Shown piece after piece: positions 1 through 8,886 of a stretch of 64,000 nt of DNA. Position numbers and translations under genes: made by a program. The DNA comes from Regnicoccus frigidus. Lineage in GTDB: Bacteria; Cyanobacteriota; Cyanobacteriia; PCC-6307; Cyanobiaceae. Positions within the stretch are counted from its first letter, which is position 1; every line of letters begins with the position of its first letter. The stretch is from contig JAOANE010000031.1 of the NCBI GenBank assembly GCA_025194985.1, positions 1-64,000 on the forward strand. The letters are read 5' to 3'. The notes below the pieces were generated by a model. It searched no databases and was not told where the DNA came from. It saw nothing but the letters and a program-made list of their open reading frames with translations.

Positions 1-1
1 G

Positions 2-3000
2 GCCGACTGGCGCCAGTCGCTGACGCTGCGGCTGGCTGAGCTTCAGCTCAACTCGGGACGCTCGGAACTGCTCCTCGCTGGACCGTTGTGGCCCCGCCTC
101 AACCTCGATAGCCGGGCCTTGGGCGTACATCCTTCGCTGTGGGAGTCGGCGCCATGGCTGGAATCCCTGCTCGGCGAGGAGCAATGGCTGAGCGGCCGTC
201 TCAGTCTCAGCGGCACCTGGAGCGAGCCCGTGCTGCGCAGTTCTCTGGCCCAGGCCGGGCGGCCCCTGCTGGAGATCGAGGCCCGCCGCACGGTCCCGCC
301 GGGCTCAGGGCCGCTGGGCACGATCAGCGCCAGCTTGCGGGCTCCAAATGGGCTGAGCGTGAACCAGACGACCGTGCTCGGCCCGGCCCGGGCCAGCCTG
401 GCCTGGAGAGGCAACCTGTTGCGTCTCACGGAGCTTCAGAGCCCTGAGCTGAGCGCCAGCGGGTCCCTGCCCTTGCGCTGGCAGAAGCGGCGAGGGCTGG
501 TGGCAGGCAACCTGGACCTGGCCTTCGCGGCGCCGCCGTTTGCGCTGCAGCGACTCAGCCCCCTGCTCGGGGTTGAGCTCGAAGGCGATCTCGCCGCCAG
601 CGGCAGCTTGCGTGGTCCGCTCGCAGACCTGCGTCCTGATGTCCAGCTCACGTTGCGCAATCCCGGTGGCGGGCCGCTCTCGCTCAAGGAAACCTGGCGG
701 GGGTCGCTCACGGCCAACGTCGGCGCGGGAAGCAGCCTGCGCATGCGAGCCCAGGGCCCGGCACCGCCAGGCGAGCTGCGTGCCCGCCTCTCAGCGAACT
801 GGTTGCCGCAACAGGTGGTGCTGGAGCGACGCGAAGGGCAGTTGCGACTGGTCGGCAGCCCCCAGCGCTACCAATGGGTGGCGGAGCAGTTTCCCTTCGA
901 CGGACTCGCGGTGGAGGTCGGGCCCAGGGCGCGCCCCACACCGATCGGCGGACGGCTGAGTGGCCAGGGCAGCCTCGATTTCCAACCGCTGGCGGCCAGC
1001 GGCTCGCTCACGGTTGAGCGTCCCATGGTGCTGGAGCTGCTGGGCAAGGAACTCACGGCCAGCGGCGGAATCCGCGAGCGGTTGTTCCAGCTCAAGGGTC
1101 GCTTTGAGCCGCTGGAGGGAGGTTTGGTGACCTACACCACCAGTGGACAGACCAATGGAGCTCTTCGCGCCCAGCTGGAGGGTCGCCGGCTGCCACTGGA
1201 GATGTTCAGCCAACTGGTGGGGAGCTGGCCGTTGACCCAGGGGGCGAGTCCGCTGCCCAGGGGCCGGGCCGAGGATCTGGGCACGGTGCTGATTGAAACG
1301 TTCGGGGAATCGATCGACACCCAGCTCAGGGCCCTGCAACTGGCCAAAGAGCGCCTTGCCGCCTTCCAGGTGACTCCAGAGGAATCGGCCCCGATGCGTC
1401 TGCAGGATCTGCGCGGCCTGGTCGATGCCGATCTCACGCTTGCTGGTCCAACGATCGGGCAGCTTCGCCTCGATCTGGCCGCCAAGGGGCATCTCTGGCA
1501 GAGGGGCGCCGACAAAGATAAGGCGCTGGGACTTGAGCCTCTGGTGGTGACGATCCAGGGGGCCCTCAGCGGTGGTCAGGGTTCCTTTGGCTTCGATGGC
1601 CTGTCGCTCAGCCTGCTGGCTCTCTTCACCCCCGTGCCGGCCAGCTTGCGCGGCGTTCTCTCATTGAAGGGTCAGTACCAGCTCGGTGATGAGGAGCCCA
1701 GCTTCTCGACCACCATCGCGCTGCGCGAGGGCTTCTTGAATGACACCCCGCTGAACCTGGAACAGGGGGAATTGTCGCTGGCGGGCAACAACCTGAATGT
1801 CCAGGGTGCCCTGCGCGGTGGCGGCGCTGAAAACAGCGTCGATCTGATCGCTGAGGTGCCCCTGGATCCGGAGGCCGAGGGCTTGCGCTTGCGGCTATCG
1901 AGTCGGGGCGATGGCCTGCGCTTTCTCAATGGACTGATCGCGGGCGAGACGATCTGGCAGAAAGGCAGCGCTGACCTGGAAGTGCTCGTGCGCGGCAGCC
2001 TCAGCCAGCCAGTGGCCAACGGCTTCCTGCGCTTCCGCGAGGGCGAACTCGCTCTGGGCGGCCAGGAGGTGCGACAGCTCGAAGCAACGATCCTGTTCGA
2101 TTTCGAAGAGCTGCTAGTCCAGGAGTTCAGCGCTCGCGTGGGTGAAAAGGGCACGATCAAGGCTGGCGGCGGTTTGGGCCTCACCGAGGTCACAGCTCAG
2201 CGCAATCCCCTGGTTGTGGAGATCAGCCAGGCCCGCATCCGTGTCCCCCGACTCGAAGCCGACATCGATGGCGAGCTGGGAATCGGCGGCAGCCTGCTCA
2301 AGCCCTTGCTGGGCGGCGAGCTGCAGGTCAGCAAGGGAAGCATCAATGCTCAGCCTGGTGGCCTGGGCCGCAGCGATGCCAATGGCATGGTCGAGCCGGT
2401 GGCGGTCCAGCAGCTGGTGGAGGAGAAGTGGGACTTCCAACAGCCCTTGGTGTTGTTCGGTCCCGAGGTGGAAACAACGACCGGCCTGGCGTTGCGGCAG
2501 GCGATTCCCAATTTCTCCTATGTGCGCCTGAACGACCTGCGGCTCAGCTTCGGCCCCGATCTGCTGGTGGTTGCTCCACCCGTGGCCACCTTCAAGACGG
2601 GCGGATTGCTCACCCTCAACGGCCCAATCGACAGAACCCTCTCGGCCAGGGGCGTGGTGCGGCTGCTGAGCGGAAGACTGAGTTTCTTCACCACCAATTT
2701 CACCCTCGATCCCGACGCGCCGAACGTGGCGGTGTTCACCCCGTCCCAGGGGCTGGTGCCCTTCCTGGACATCGCTCTGCGCACCCGCATCTCCAACACC
2801 TTGAACACTGGCAGTGATCGCAGCGCGCTCACGGATCTCTCGCTGCGCGGTGATTTCACCACCCTTGACCAGCTCAACTTGGTTCGCGTCGTGCTCAAGG
2901 TGAGCGGCCCGGCCGATCGGATCGGTGAGTCGTTCGAGCTGCGCAGCAACCCGCCCATCTCCGAGCAGCGACTGGTGGCCCTGATCGGTGGCAATACCGT

Positions 3001-3385
3001 GGCGGGGCTCAGCGGCGGCAATGCCGGTGCGGCCCTGGCCACGGTGGTTGGCCAGACGCTGCTCTCGCCGTTGTTGAGCAGCCTCACCGATGCCCTCGGT
3101 CAGCGGATCAGCTTCGCGATCTATCCCACCTTCGTCACCCCGTCGGTCAACGAAGATTCTGAGGAAACAGACCAGTCTGTTCCGAGCCAGTTGGTGCTGG
3201 GCACTGAACTGGGTCTGGACCTCAGCGACCGCTTCAACTTCTCGGTGCTGGCCGCCCCGAACCGCAGCGACATCCCCCCCGAGCTCACCCTCCGCTACCA
3301 GGCCACCGACAACATCGGCCTCCAGGGCACGTTCGACACCGAAGGCCGCTGGCAGACCCGGCTGCAACTGTTCTTCCGCTTCTGA
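2..3385 (+). CDS. TamB-like translocation/assembly module protein, C-terminal part (5' end outside window)
   Basis: The reading frame is open from base 2 to the stop at 3385, giving about 1127 residues. The true start lies upstream of the window; the TTG at 86 is an internal leucine codon, because the upstream codons encode the same style of beta-rich sequence. The protein is a long series of short alternating beta strands, and its last third carries the TamB (formerly DUF490) C-terminal domain, including a segment around FLDIALRTRI and a final aromatic strand ending in FFRF. TamB-type proteins span the periplasm with a lipid-conducting groove and help deliver lipids or outer-membrane proteins, working with Omp85 proteins such as TamA. 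The stop overlaps the ATG of the next gene (TGATG), which suggests translational coupling. Family call confident; exact role in cyanobacteria inferred. Confidence 0.88.
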   Translation, partial: ADWRQSLTLRLAELQLNSGRSELLLAGPLWPRLNLDSRALGVHPSLWESAPWLESLLGEEQWLSGRLSLSGTWSEPVLRSSLAQAGRPLLEIEARRTVPPGSGPLGTISASLRAPNGLSVNQTTVLGPARASLAWRGNLLRLTELQSPELSASGSLPLRWQKRRGLVAGNLDLAFAAPPFALQRLSPLLGVELEGDLAASGSLRGPLADLRPDVQLTLRNPGGGPLSLKETWRGSLTANVGAGSSLRMRAQGPAPPGELRARLSANWLPQQVVLERREGQLRLVGSPQRYQWVAEQFPFDGLAVEVGPRARPTPIGGRLSGQGSLDFQPLAASGSLTVERPMVLELLGKELTASGGIRERLFQLKGRFEPLEGGLVTYTTSGQTNGALRAQLEGRRLPLEMFSQLVGSWPLTQGASPLPRGRAEDLGTVLIETFGESIDTQLRALQLAKERLAAFQVTPEESAPMRLQDLRGLVDADLTLAGPTIGQLRLDLAAKGHLWQRGADKDKALGLEPLVVTIQGALSGGQGSFGFDGLSLSLLALFTPVPASLRGVLSLKGQYQLGDEEPSFSTTIALREGFLNDTPLNLEQGELSLAGNNLNVQGALRGGGAENSVDLIAEVPLDPEAEGLRLRLSSRGDGLRFLNGLIAGETIWQKGSADLEVLVRGSLSQPVANGFLRFREGELALGGQEVRQLEATILFDFEELLVQEFSARVGEKGTIKAGGGLGLTEVTAQRNPLVVEISQARIRVPRLEADIDGELGIGGSLLKPLLGGELQVSKGSINAQPGGLGRSDANGMVEPVAVQQLVEEKWDFQQPLVLFGPEVETTTGLALRQAIPNFSYVRLNDLRLSFGPDLLVVAPPVATFKTGGLLTLNGPIDRTLSARGVVRLLSGRLSFFTTNFTLDPDAPNVAVFTPSQGLVPFLDIALRTRISNTLNTGSDRSALTDLSLRGDFTTLDQLNLVRVVLKVSGPADRIGESFELRSNPPISEQRLVALIGGNTVAGLSGGNAGAALATVVGQTLLSPLLSSLTDALGQRISFAIYPTFVTPSVNEDSEETDQSVPSQLVLGTELGLDLSDRFNFSVLAAPNRSDIPPELTLRYQATDNIGLQGTFDTEGRWQTRLQLFFRF

Positions 3386-4278
3386 TGGACTCCCCACCCC
3401 AGCTGATCGGTGTCGACATCGGCGGCACGGCGATCAAGCTGGCCCGCTTTAGCTCCAGCGGCACCTGCCTGGCGGAGCTGCATTGGCCCACACCTCAGCC
3501 GGCCCTGCCTGGGGCCTTGACCACGGCCCTGGTGGAGGCGATCAGCGTCCTCGACCCGCAACGCCAGGCGGCGCTTGTGGGCGTGGGGCTGCCCGGCCCA
3601 ATGGATCGCGCCAGCCGGGTGGCCCGGCTCTGCATCAACCTGCCGGGCTGGCGTGAGGTGCCGTTGGCCGCCTGGCTGGAGCCCCTGCTGAAACGGCGGG
3701 TCACGCTGGTCAACGACGGCAACGCCGCCACCGTGGGCGAAGCCTGGGCCGGCGCCGCCCGGGGTTACGCCAACGTGCTGCTGCTCACCCTGGGTACGGG
3801 AGTGGGAGGTGGGCTGCTGCTGGGCGGGAGCTTGTTCACCGGCCATGGTGGCGCCGCCTGCGAACCGGGCCTGATCGGGCTGGATCCGGCTGGGCCTCCC
3901 TGCAACAGCGGCAATCGGGGCTCCCTGGAGCAGTACTGCAGCATCAGCGGCCTCGGCCGGCTCAGCCCGCTTGATCCCGCCGAACTCTGCCGCCGCGCCG
4001 ATGCGGGTGGGGGCGAAGCCCTGGCCATCTGGGCGGAATATGGGCGCCTGCTGGGAGTGGGGATCAGTTCCCTGATCTACGTGCTCACCCCGGAACTGGT
4101 CTTGCTCGGCGGTGGCCTCAGCGGCGCCAGCCACCACTTTCTGCCGGCCCTCTGGCGTGAAGTGGAGGAGCGGGTGCTGCCTGAAAGCCGCCAGGGCCTC
4201 CAGATCCGGCGCTGTGCCCTGGGCAATGGGGCCGGCCGGCTGGGAGCGGCGAAACTCGCCCTCGATCGGCTGGGATGA
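3385..4278 (+). CDS. ROK-family sugar kinase-like protein (glucokinase-like)
   Basis: A 297-residue protein of the ROK (repressor, ORF, kinase) family. The ATP phosphate-binding motif DIGGT is at residues 11-15, followed by the NDGNAA segment with the probable catalytic Asp and a glycine-rich LGTGVGGG motif. The usual ROK zinc site (His plus a CxCGxxGC-type motif) is degenerate: the His position reads Leu, and the Cys motif reads PCNSGNRGSLE, keeping only the first Cys. It could phosphorylate glucose or a related sugar, but the lost zinc ligands make substrate and activity uncertain. There is no DNA-binding N-terminus, so it is not a ROK repressor. Its ATG overlaps the stop of the TamB-like gene by one base. 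A separate conventional glucokinase lies at 11533-12600. Confidence 0.85.
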   Translation: MDSPPQLIGVDIGGTAIKLARFSSSGTCLAELHWPTPQPALPGALTTALVEAISVLDPQRQAALVGVGLPGPMDRASRVARLCINLPGWREVPLAAWLEPLLKRRVTLVNDGNAATVGEAWAGAARGYANVLLLTLGTGVGGGLLLGGSLFTGHGGAACEPGLIGLDPAGPPCNSGNRGSLEQYCSISGLGRLSPLDPAELCRRADAGGGEALAIWAEYGRLLGVGISSLIYVLTPELVLLGGGLSGASHHFLPALWREVEERVLPESRQGLQIRRCALGNGAGRLGAAKLALDRLG

Positions 4279-4368
4279 TGGTGCCCTTCTGTTCCTGAAT
4301 CCATTCCCGATTCCGTCCCAGGATCCGTCCCCGAACCGAGCGCCGATCTGCTGCAACGGGCCAGCGCC

Positions 4369-5646
4369 GTGCGTCAAGCAGCGATGGCCCTGGCCCAGAC
4401 CAGTGACAGCCAACGGCAGCAGGCGCTGGAGGCCATGGCTGGCGCCCTGGAGGAAGACGCCGAGGCCATCGTGGCCGCCAACCGGGCTGATCTTGAGGCC
4501 GCCGAGCACGACCAGCTGGCGGCTGCGTTGCTGGGGCGGCTGAAGCTGGATACAGGCAAACTCTCGGCGGCCATCGCTGGGCTGCGCCAGGTGGCGGCCC
4601 TGGCCGATCCGCTCGGCTGCCGCCAACTGCACACCGAACTCGATGAGGGCCTGGTCCTCGAGCGGGTCAGCGTGCCGCTGGGGGTGGTGGGGGTGATCTT
4701 TGAGGCGCGCCCCGATGCGGTGATCCAGATCGCCGCCCTGGCGATCCGCTCCGGCAACGGCGCCATCCTCAAAGGAGGCCGCGAGGCCAGCCGCAGTTGC
4801 CAGGCGATTGTGGAGGCGCTCCACAGGGGGCTGGCAGGCACGGCCGTGGCGCCAGGCTGCCTGGCGTTGCTCACATCACGCGAAGAAAGCCTCGGCCTGC
4901 TCAGGCTCGATGGCCTGGTGGATCTGATCATTCCGCGCGGCTCGAACGACCTGGTGCAGTTCATCCAGGACCACACCCGCATCCCCGTGCTCGGCCATGC
5001 CGATGGGATCTGCCATCAATACGTCGACCGGCAGGTGAACCTCGATCAGGCGCTGCGCATTGCGATCGACAGCAAGACCCAGTACCCGGCAGCCTGCAAT
5101 GCGACCGAAACCCTGCTGGTTCACCAGGAGGTGGCTGCCGCCTTCCTGGAGCGGGCGATCCCGGCCTTCACTGCCGCCGGCGTGGAGCTGCGCGGCGATC
5201 CAGCCGCCTGTGCCCTCGGTGTGGCCAAGGCCGCCAGCGCAGCCGATTGGTCGACGGAATATTCGAGGCTGGTGCTGGCGGTGAAGGTGGTGGCCAGCCT
5301 GGAGGAGGCGATGGCGCACATCGCCAGCTACGGCTCCCGGCACACCGAGCTGATCTGTACCACCAACACCGACACCGCCGAGTGCTTCCTGCGCACAGTG
5401 GACAGTGCCGGGGTGTTTCACAATTGCTCCAGCCGCTTCGCCGATGGCTTCCGCTACGGCTTCGGCGCTGAGCTCGGCATCAGCACCCAGACCATGCCGC
5501 CGCGGGGCCCTGTGGGTCTGGAGGGCCTGATCACCTACCGCTACCGGCTGCGTGGCCACGGCCAGATCGCCGCCGATTACAGCGGCGAGAGTGGCGCCGA
5601 TGCTGGCAAGCTGCGTCAGTTCCGCCATCGCCCCCTGCCGCTTTGA
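4369..5646 (+). CDS. proA: Gamma-glutamyl phosphate reductase
   Basis: An aldehyde-dehydrogenase-fold enzyme of about 425 residues that reduces gamma-glutamyl phosphate to glutamate-5-semialdehyde with NADPH, the second step of proline synthesis. The catalytic Cys is in the motif AACNATET (Cys243 counted from the GTG at 4369), and the C-terminal GAELGIST block is typical. The start is a problem: the family-like N-terminus (PSADLLQRASAVRQAA) extends upstream of the GTG, yet no ATG, GTG or TTG exists in frame back to the stop at 4276-4278. An ATG at 4278 is out of frame by exactly one surplus base. The gene therefore starts at a non-canonical codon, is expressed from the short GTG form, or carries a frameshift or sequence error near 4281-4290. 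Confidence 0.93.
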   Translation: MRQAAMALAQTSDSQRQQALEAMAGALEEDAEAIVAANRADLEAAEHDQLAAALLGRLKLDTGKLSAAIAGLRQVAALADPLGCRQLHTELDEGLVLERVSVPLGVVGVIFEARPDAVIQIAALAIRSGNGAILKGGREASRSCQAIVEALHRGLAGTAVAPGCLALLTSREESLGLLRLDGLVDLIIPRGSNDLVQFIQDHTRIPVLGHADGICHQYVDRQVNLDQALRIAIDSKTQYPAACNATETLLVHQEVAAAFLERAIPAFTAAGVELRGDPAACALGVAKAASAADWSTEYSRLVLAVKVVASLEEAMAHIASYGSRHTELICTTNTDTAECFLRTVDSAGVFHNCSSRFADGFRYGFGAELGISTQTMPPRGPVGLEGLITYRYRLRGHGQIAADYSGESGADAGKLRQFRHRPLPL

Positions 5647-6035
5647 ACGCTGGGAGCCCCTGGGGGACGGATGCGATCCATATGCGCGGGCTGCGGCTCT
5701 GGGCCCATGTGGGCGTACTGGAAGAAGAGCGGCAACTGGGTCAGTGGTTCGAGCTGGCTTTCAGCCTCTGGCACGACCTGCAACCAGCCGGCCGCAGCGA
5801 CGATCTCAGCCTCAGCCTGGATTACGCCCTGGGGATCCAGGCGCTGCAGGCGCAGGCCCGTGAGCTGCGCTGCCTCACGCTGGAGCACTACGCCGAGCTG
5901 GTGATGGACCGACTGGAGCAGCTCTACGGGCCGGTGCCCCTGCGGGTGGAGATCTGCAAATGCCAGGCGCCGGTGCCGGGCTTCCAGGGGAGCGTCAGCG
6001 TGGAGCGCTGGCGCCATTGGCCTGATCCACACTGA
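5643..6035 (+). CDS. folB: Dihydroneopterin aldolase
   Basis: A 130-residue FolB-family protein that converts 7,8-dihydroneopterin to 6-hydroxymethyl-7,8-dihydropterin and glycolaldehyde in folate synthesis. The start region RGLRLWAHVGVLEEER, the central SLDYALGIQAL block and the KCQAPVPGF segment match the tunnel-fold family. I chose the TTG at 5643 because it overlaps the proA stop by four bases (TTGA); an in-frame ATG at 5682 would give a protein beginning MRGLRLWAH and is a reasonable alternative. The stop overlaps the ATG of the following lipase-like gene (TGATG), so proA, folB and that gene are probably one transcript. Confidence 0.9.
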   Translation: MNAGSPWGTDAIHMRGLRLWAHVGVLEEERQLGQWFELAFSLWHDLQPAGRSDDLSLSLDYALGIQALQAQARELRCLTLEHYAELVMDRLEQLYGPVPLRVEICKCQAPVPGFQGSVSVERWRHWPDPH

Positions 6036-6661
6036 TGGCTGCCAATCCGATGCCTGCCAATCCACTGGCCGCCTACCCGCCCCTGGTACTGGTTCATGGC
6101 CTCTGGGACACGCCACGCCTGTTCAACCGGCTGCGTGACGCCCTGGCCGGTGAGCGCGACCCGCTACTGATTCCCTATCTGCACCACCGACTCGGAGCCA
6201 CCCGGATGGGGCCCCTGGCTGAACGCCTGGGCGAGTCGATCGAGGCGGCCTTCGGGCCTACCGAGCCGATCGACCTGCTGGGTTTCTCCATGGGCGGTGT
6301 GATTGGCCGCACCTGGATTCAGGAGCTGGGGGGGCACAGGCGCACCCGCCGCTTTTTCTGTGTGGCCAGCCCCCAGCAGGGCACGCCCCTGGCCCAGATC
6401 TGTCCATCCTGGCTGCTGGGTGGAATTGCCGAACTCAAACTGGGCAGCCCGCTGCTGCACAGGCTCAATGCCGATCTCCGTGCCCTCGAAGCGGTCGACT
6501 GCCGCAGCTTCTATACCCCTACCGACCAGATCGTGGTGCCGGGCTGGCGGGGGGTGCTGCCTGTGGGGCCCCGCACGGCTCTGCCGCCGATGACCCACCA
6601 GGGCATCCTCAGCGATCAGCGCGGCCTGGCCGCGTTACGCCAGGCCCTGCTTTCAGACTGA
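6035..6661 (+). CDS. Alpha/beta-hydrolase, triacylglycerol lipase-like
   Basis: A 208-residue alpha/beta-hydrolase related to bacterial lipase/acyltransferase proteins. The oxyanion segment LVHGLWDTP is near residue 20. The nucleophile elbow GFSMGG has Ser85. A plausible catalytic Asp lies in YTPTDQIV and the His in MTHQGIL near the C-terminus, so the triad looks complete. There is no obvious signal peptide, and the protein is short for a secreted lipase, so it may be a cytoplasmic or membrane-associated esterase; the substrate cannot be read from sequence. It overlaps the folB stop by one base. It ends convergently 19 bp from the M3 peptidase gene with no clear terminator between them. Confidence 0.8.
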   Translation: MAANPMPANPLAAYPPLVLVHGLWDTPRLFNRLRDALAGERDPLLIPYLHHRLGATRMGPLAERLGESIEAAFGPTEPIDLLGFSMGGVIGRTWIQELGGHRRTRRFFCVASPQQGTPLAQICPSWLLGGIAELKLGSPLLHRLNADLRALEAVDCRSFYTPTDQIVVPGWRGVLPVGPRTALPPMTHQGILSDQRGLAALRQALLSD

Positions 6662-6680
6662 TTCATTCGGGCTGATTGGT

Positions 6681-8831
6681 TCAGACCGCGCTAGTCGCCA
6701 GGCCGGAGTGGCGGATCAGGGCTTCGGGGCTGGGCGGGCGGCCGCGGAAACGCTCGAACACCTCCTGGGGACTGCGGCTGCCGCCAAGGCTCAGCACCGT
6801 GTCGCGGAAGCGGCGGCCGGTGGCGATGATTTCGACCTCGTTCTCCAGGCCCACCTCCTCAAAGGCACTGAAAGCATCGGCGCTGAGCACTTCTGCCCAT
6901 TTGTAAGAGTAGTAACCGGCGGCATAACCGCCCGCGAAGATGTGCCCGAAGGAGCAGAGCAGGGCGTCTTCCTCGATCAGCGGTAGCACCGTGGTGGTGG
7001 CGGCGATCTGGCGGCGCAGCTGGGCTGGCGAGAGGCCAGCATCCGGCTGCCAGAGGCTGTGCAGCCGCAGGTCCACCAAGGCCAGGTGCACCTGACGCAA
7101 GGTGGCGGCTCCGGCCATGAAGGTGCGAGCCGCCAGCAGCTTGGCGAAGCTGTCGCTTGGCAAGGGTTCGCCGGTCTGCCAGTGGCGGGCCATGCCCAGC
7201 AAGGTGGCCCGGTCGAAGCACCAGTTCTCCATGAACTGGCTGGGCAGTTCCACCGCATCCCACTCCACCTTGTTGATGCCGGCGGCTTCGGGCCGCTCCA
7301 CGGTGGTGAGCATGTGCTGCAGCCCGTGGCCGAATTCATGGAAGAGAGTTTCCACCTCCTCGAAGGTCATCAGGCTGGGCGTGCTGCCCACCGGTGGGCT
7401 CTGGTTGCAGATCAGGTAGGCCACCGGCAGCACCGGCGTGCCAGCTGAATCGAGCGAACGGCCCAGGCAGTCGTCCATCCAGGCACCGCCTCGCTTACTG
7501 CCCGGGCGGCTGTAGGGGTCGAGGTAGAAGGCGGCGATCGGCGCCGCGCTGACGGCATCGATCACGCGAAAAAAGCTCACATCCTGATGCCAGATCGGCG
7601 CTTCGCCGTCGGCGGGCACGATCTGGATGCCGAAAAGACGGCCACAGAGGGCGAAGAGGCCATCGAGCACCCGGGGCAGCGGGAACCAGGGCCGCAGGGC
7701 TTCGCTGTCGAGATCGAAGAGCTCCTTACGTAACACTTCGGCCCAGAACGGCAGGTCCCAGGGCTGGAAATCGGTGGCCTCGGGGGCGCCGTGGCGGGCG
7801 GCGCAGGCCTGGAGGTCGGCCAGCTCGGTCTCGGCGATCGGCAAGGCCGCCGCGCGCAGGTCTTCGAGTAGGGCCTCCACCGCCTCCACCGAGCCGGCCA
7901 TCTTCTTCGAGAGGCTGAGATCGGCCCAATGGGGGAAACCAAGACGGCGGGACTGCTCAGCGCGGAGCGTGAGAATGCGGCTGATCAACGGCTGGTTGTC
8001 GCGTTCACCGCCGGAGGCCCGTCCCACATGGGCCTTGTAGGCCAGGGCCCGCAGGTCACGGCGACGGCTGTATTTCAGAAAAGGCCCGTAGCGGGGCATG
8101 TCAAGGCCCAGCAGCCAGGGGCCCGCCGTTGGGTCGACCGATCCGGCCGCCTGGGCTAGCTGCTCCAGCAGGCTGGACGGCAAGCCCTCTACCTCGGCCG
8201 CTGTGCTCAGGCGCAATGTCCACTGGTTGGTGGCATCGAGCACGTTGTTGCCGAAATCGCTGGAGAGGCGAGCGAGTTCCTCACTGGCCTGGTTGAAGGC
8301 TGTCTGCTCGGCGCCGCTGAGACCCACACCGCGCAGGCGCATCGTGCGCAGCTCGGCACTGAGAATCCGTTGCTGGGTCGCATCGAGCTCACCGGCTTCA
8401 CCGGGCCCCGCTTGGCTGTGCTGGCTCTGCAGTTTTTCAAGGGCCTGATAAATCGCCTGGCTCTGGCCGGCCCGGTTGCTGAAGGCCACCACGGCTGCCT
8501 GTTGGCTCTGGTGGGCCTCACGCAGCTCCGGGCTGTTGCACACCCCCACCAGATGGCTCACCACTCCCCAGCTCCAGCGCAGCTGCTCGCCGAGATGGTG
8601 CAGGGGCTCCAGCACCGCATCCCAGGCCAGGGTCTCGCCGCTGGCCTCAGCCTGCTCCAGATCTGTGTTGAGGTTGGCCTCCAGGGCTGTGAGCGCTGAG
8701 CCGAGCTGATCAAGCAGCAGGGGTATCTGGCTGCTCACCTGCTCGGCTGTGATCGCCTCGAAGGCCGGCAGGCCTGAGCCGGCCAGCAAGGGAGACGACT
8801 GCAGCGGGGACGCAATCACGGTGGCGCTCAT
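6681..8831 (-). CDS. prlC: Oligopeptidase A-type M3 metallopeptidase
   Basis: A 716-residue zinc metallopeptidase of family M3. The HEFGH zinc motif is at residues 498-502, and the third ligand Glu lies downstream in the segment EWDAVELPSQ. The length and the mainly helical N-terminal part fit oligopeptidase A, a cytoplasmic enzyme that cleaves short peptides, including degraded signal peptides. The gene is read away from ndhD, with only 55 bp between the ndhD stop and its ATG. That gap holds a small inverted repeat (CTGAAA at 8848, TTTCAG at 8857). It converges on the lipase-like gene. Function assigned from family membership; the gene symbol is the common one for the group. Confidence 0.9.
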   Translation of the reverse strand: MSATVIASPLQSSPLLAGSGLPAFEAITAEQVSSQIPLLLDQLGSALTALEANLNTDLEQAEASGETLAWDAVLEPLHHLGEQLRWSWGVVSHLVGVCNSPELREAHQSQQAAVVAFSNRAGQSQAIYQALEKLQSQHSQAGPGEAGELDATQQRILSAELRTMRLRGVGLSGAEQTAFNQASEELARLSSDFGNNVLDATNQWTLRLSTAAEVEGLPSSLLEQLAQAAGSVDPTAGPWLLGLDMPRYGPFLKYSRRRDLRALAYKAHVGRASGGERDNQPLISRILTLRAEQSRRLGFPHWADLSLSKKMAGSVEAVEALLEDLRAAALPIAETELADLQACAARHGAPEATDFQPWDLPFWAEVLRKELFDLDSEALRPWFPLPRVLDGLFALCGRLFGIQIVPADGEAPIWHQDVSFFRVIDAVSAAPIAAFYLDPYSRPGSKRGGAWMDDCLGRSLDSAGTPVLPVAYLICNQSPPVGSTPSLMTFEEVETLFHEFGHGLQHMLTTVERPEAAGINKVEWDAVELPSQFMENWCFDRATLLGMARHWQTGEPLPSDSFAKLLAARTFMAGAATLRQVHLALVDLRLHSLWQPDAGLSPAQLRRQIAATTTVLPLIEEDALLCSFGHIFAGGYAAGYYSYKWAEVLSADAFSAFEEVGLENEVEIIATGRRFRDTVLSLGGSRSPQEVFERFRGRPPSPEALIRHSGLATSAV

Positions 8832-8886
8832 CAGCAGATCAATGGGTCTGAAACCATTTCAGCCGATCCGCCAGCGGGATGTGGGC

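Noticed and set aside
2114..3397. A long antisense open frame under the TamB-like gene
   Set aside because: It is a GC-rich shadow on the opposite strand with no recognisable domain, and the sense frame is clearly coding.
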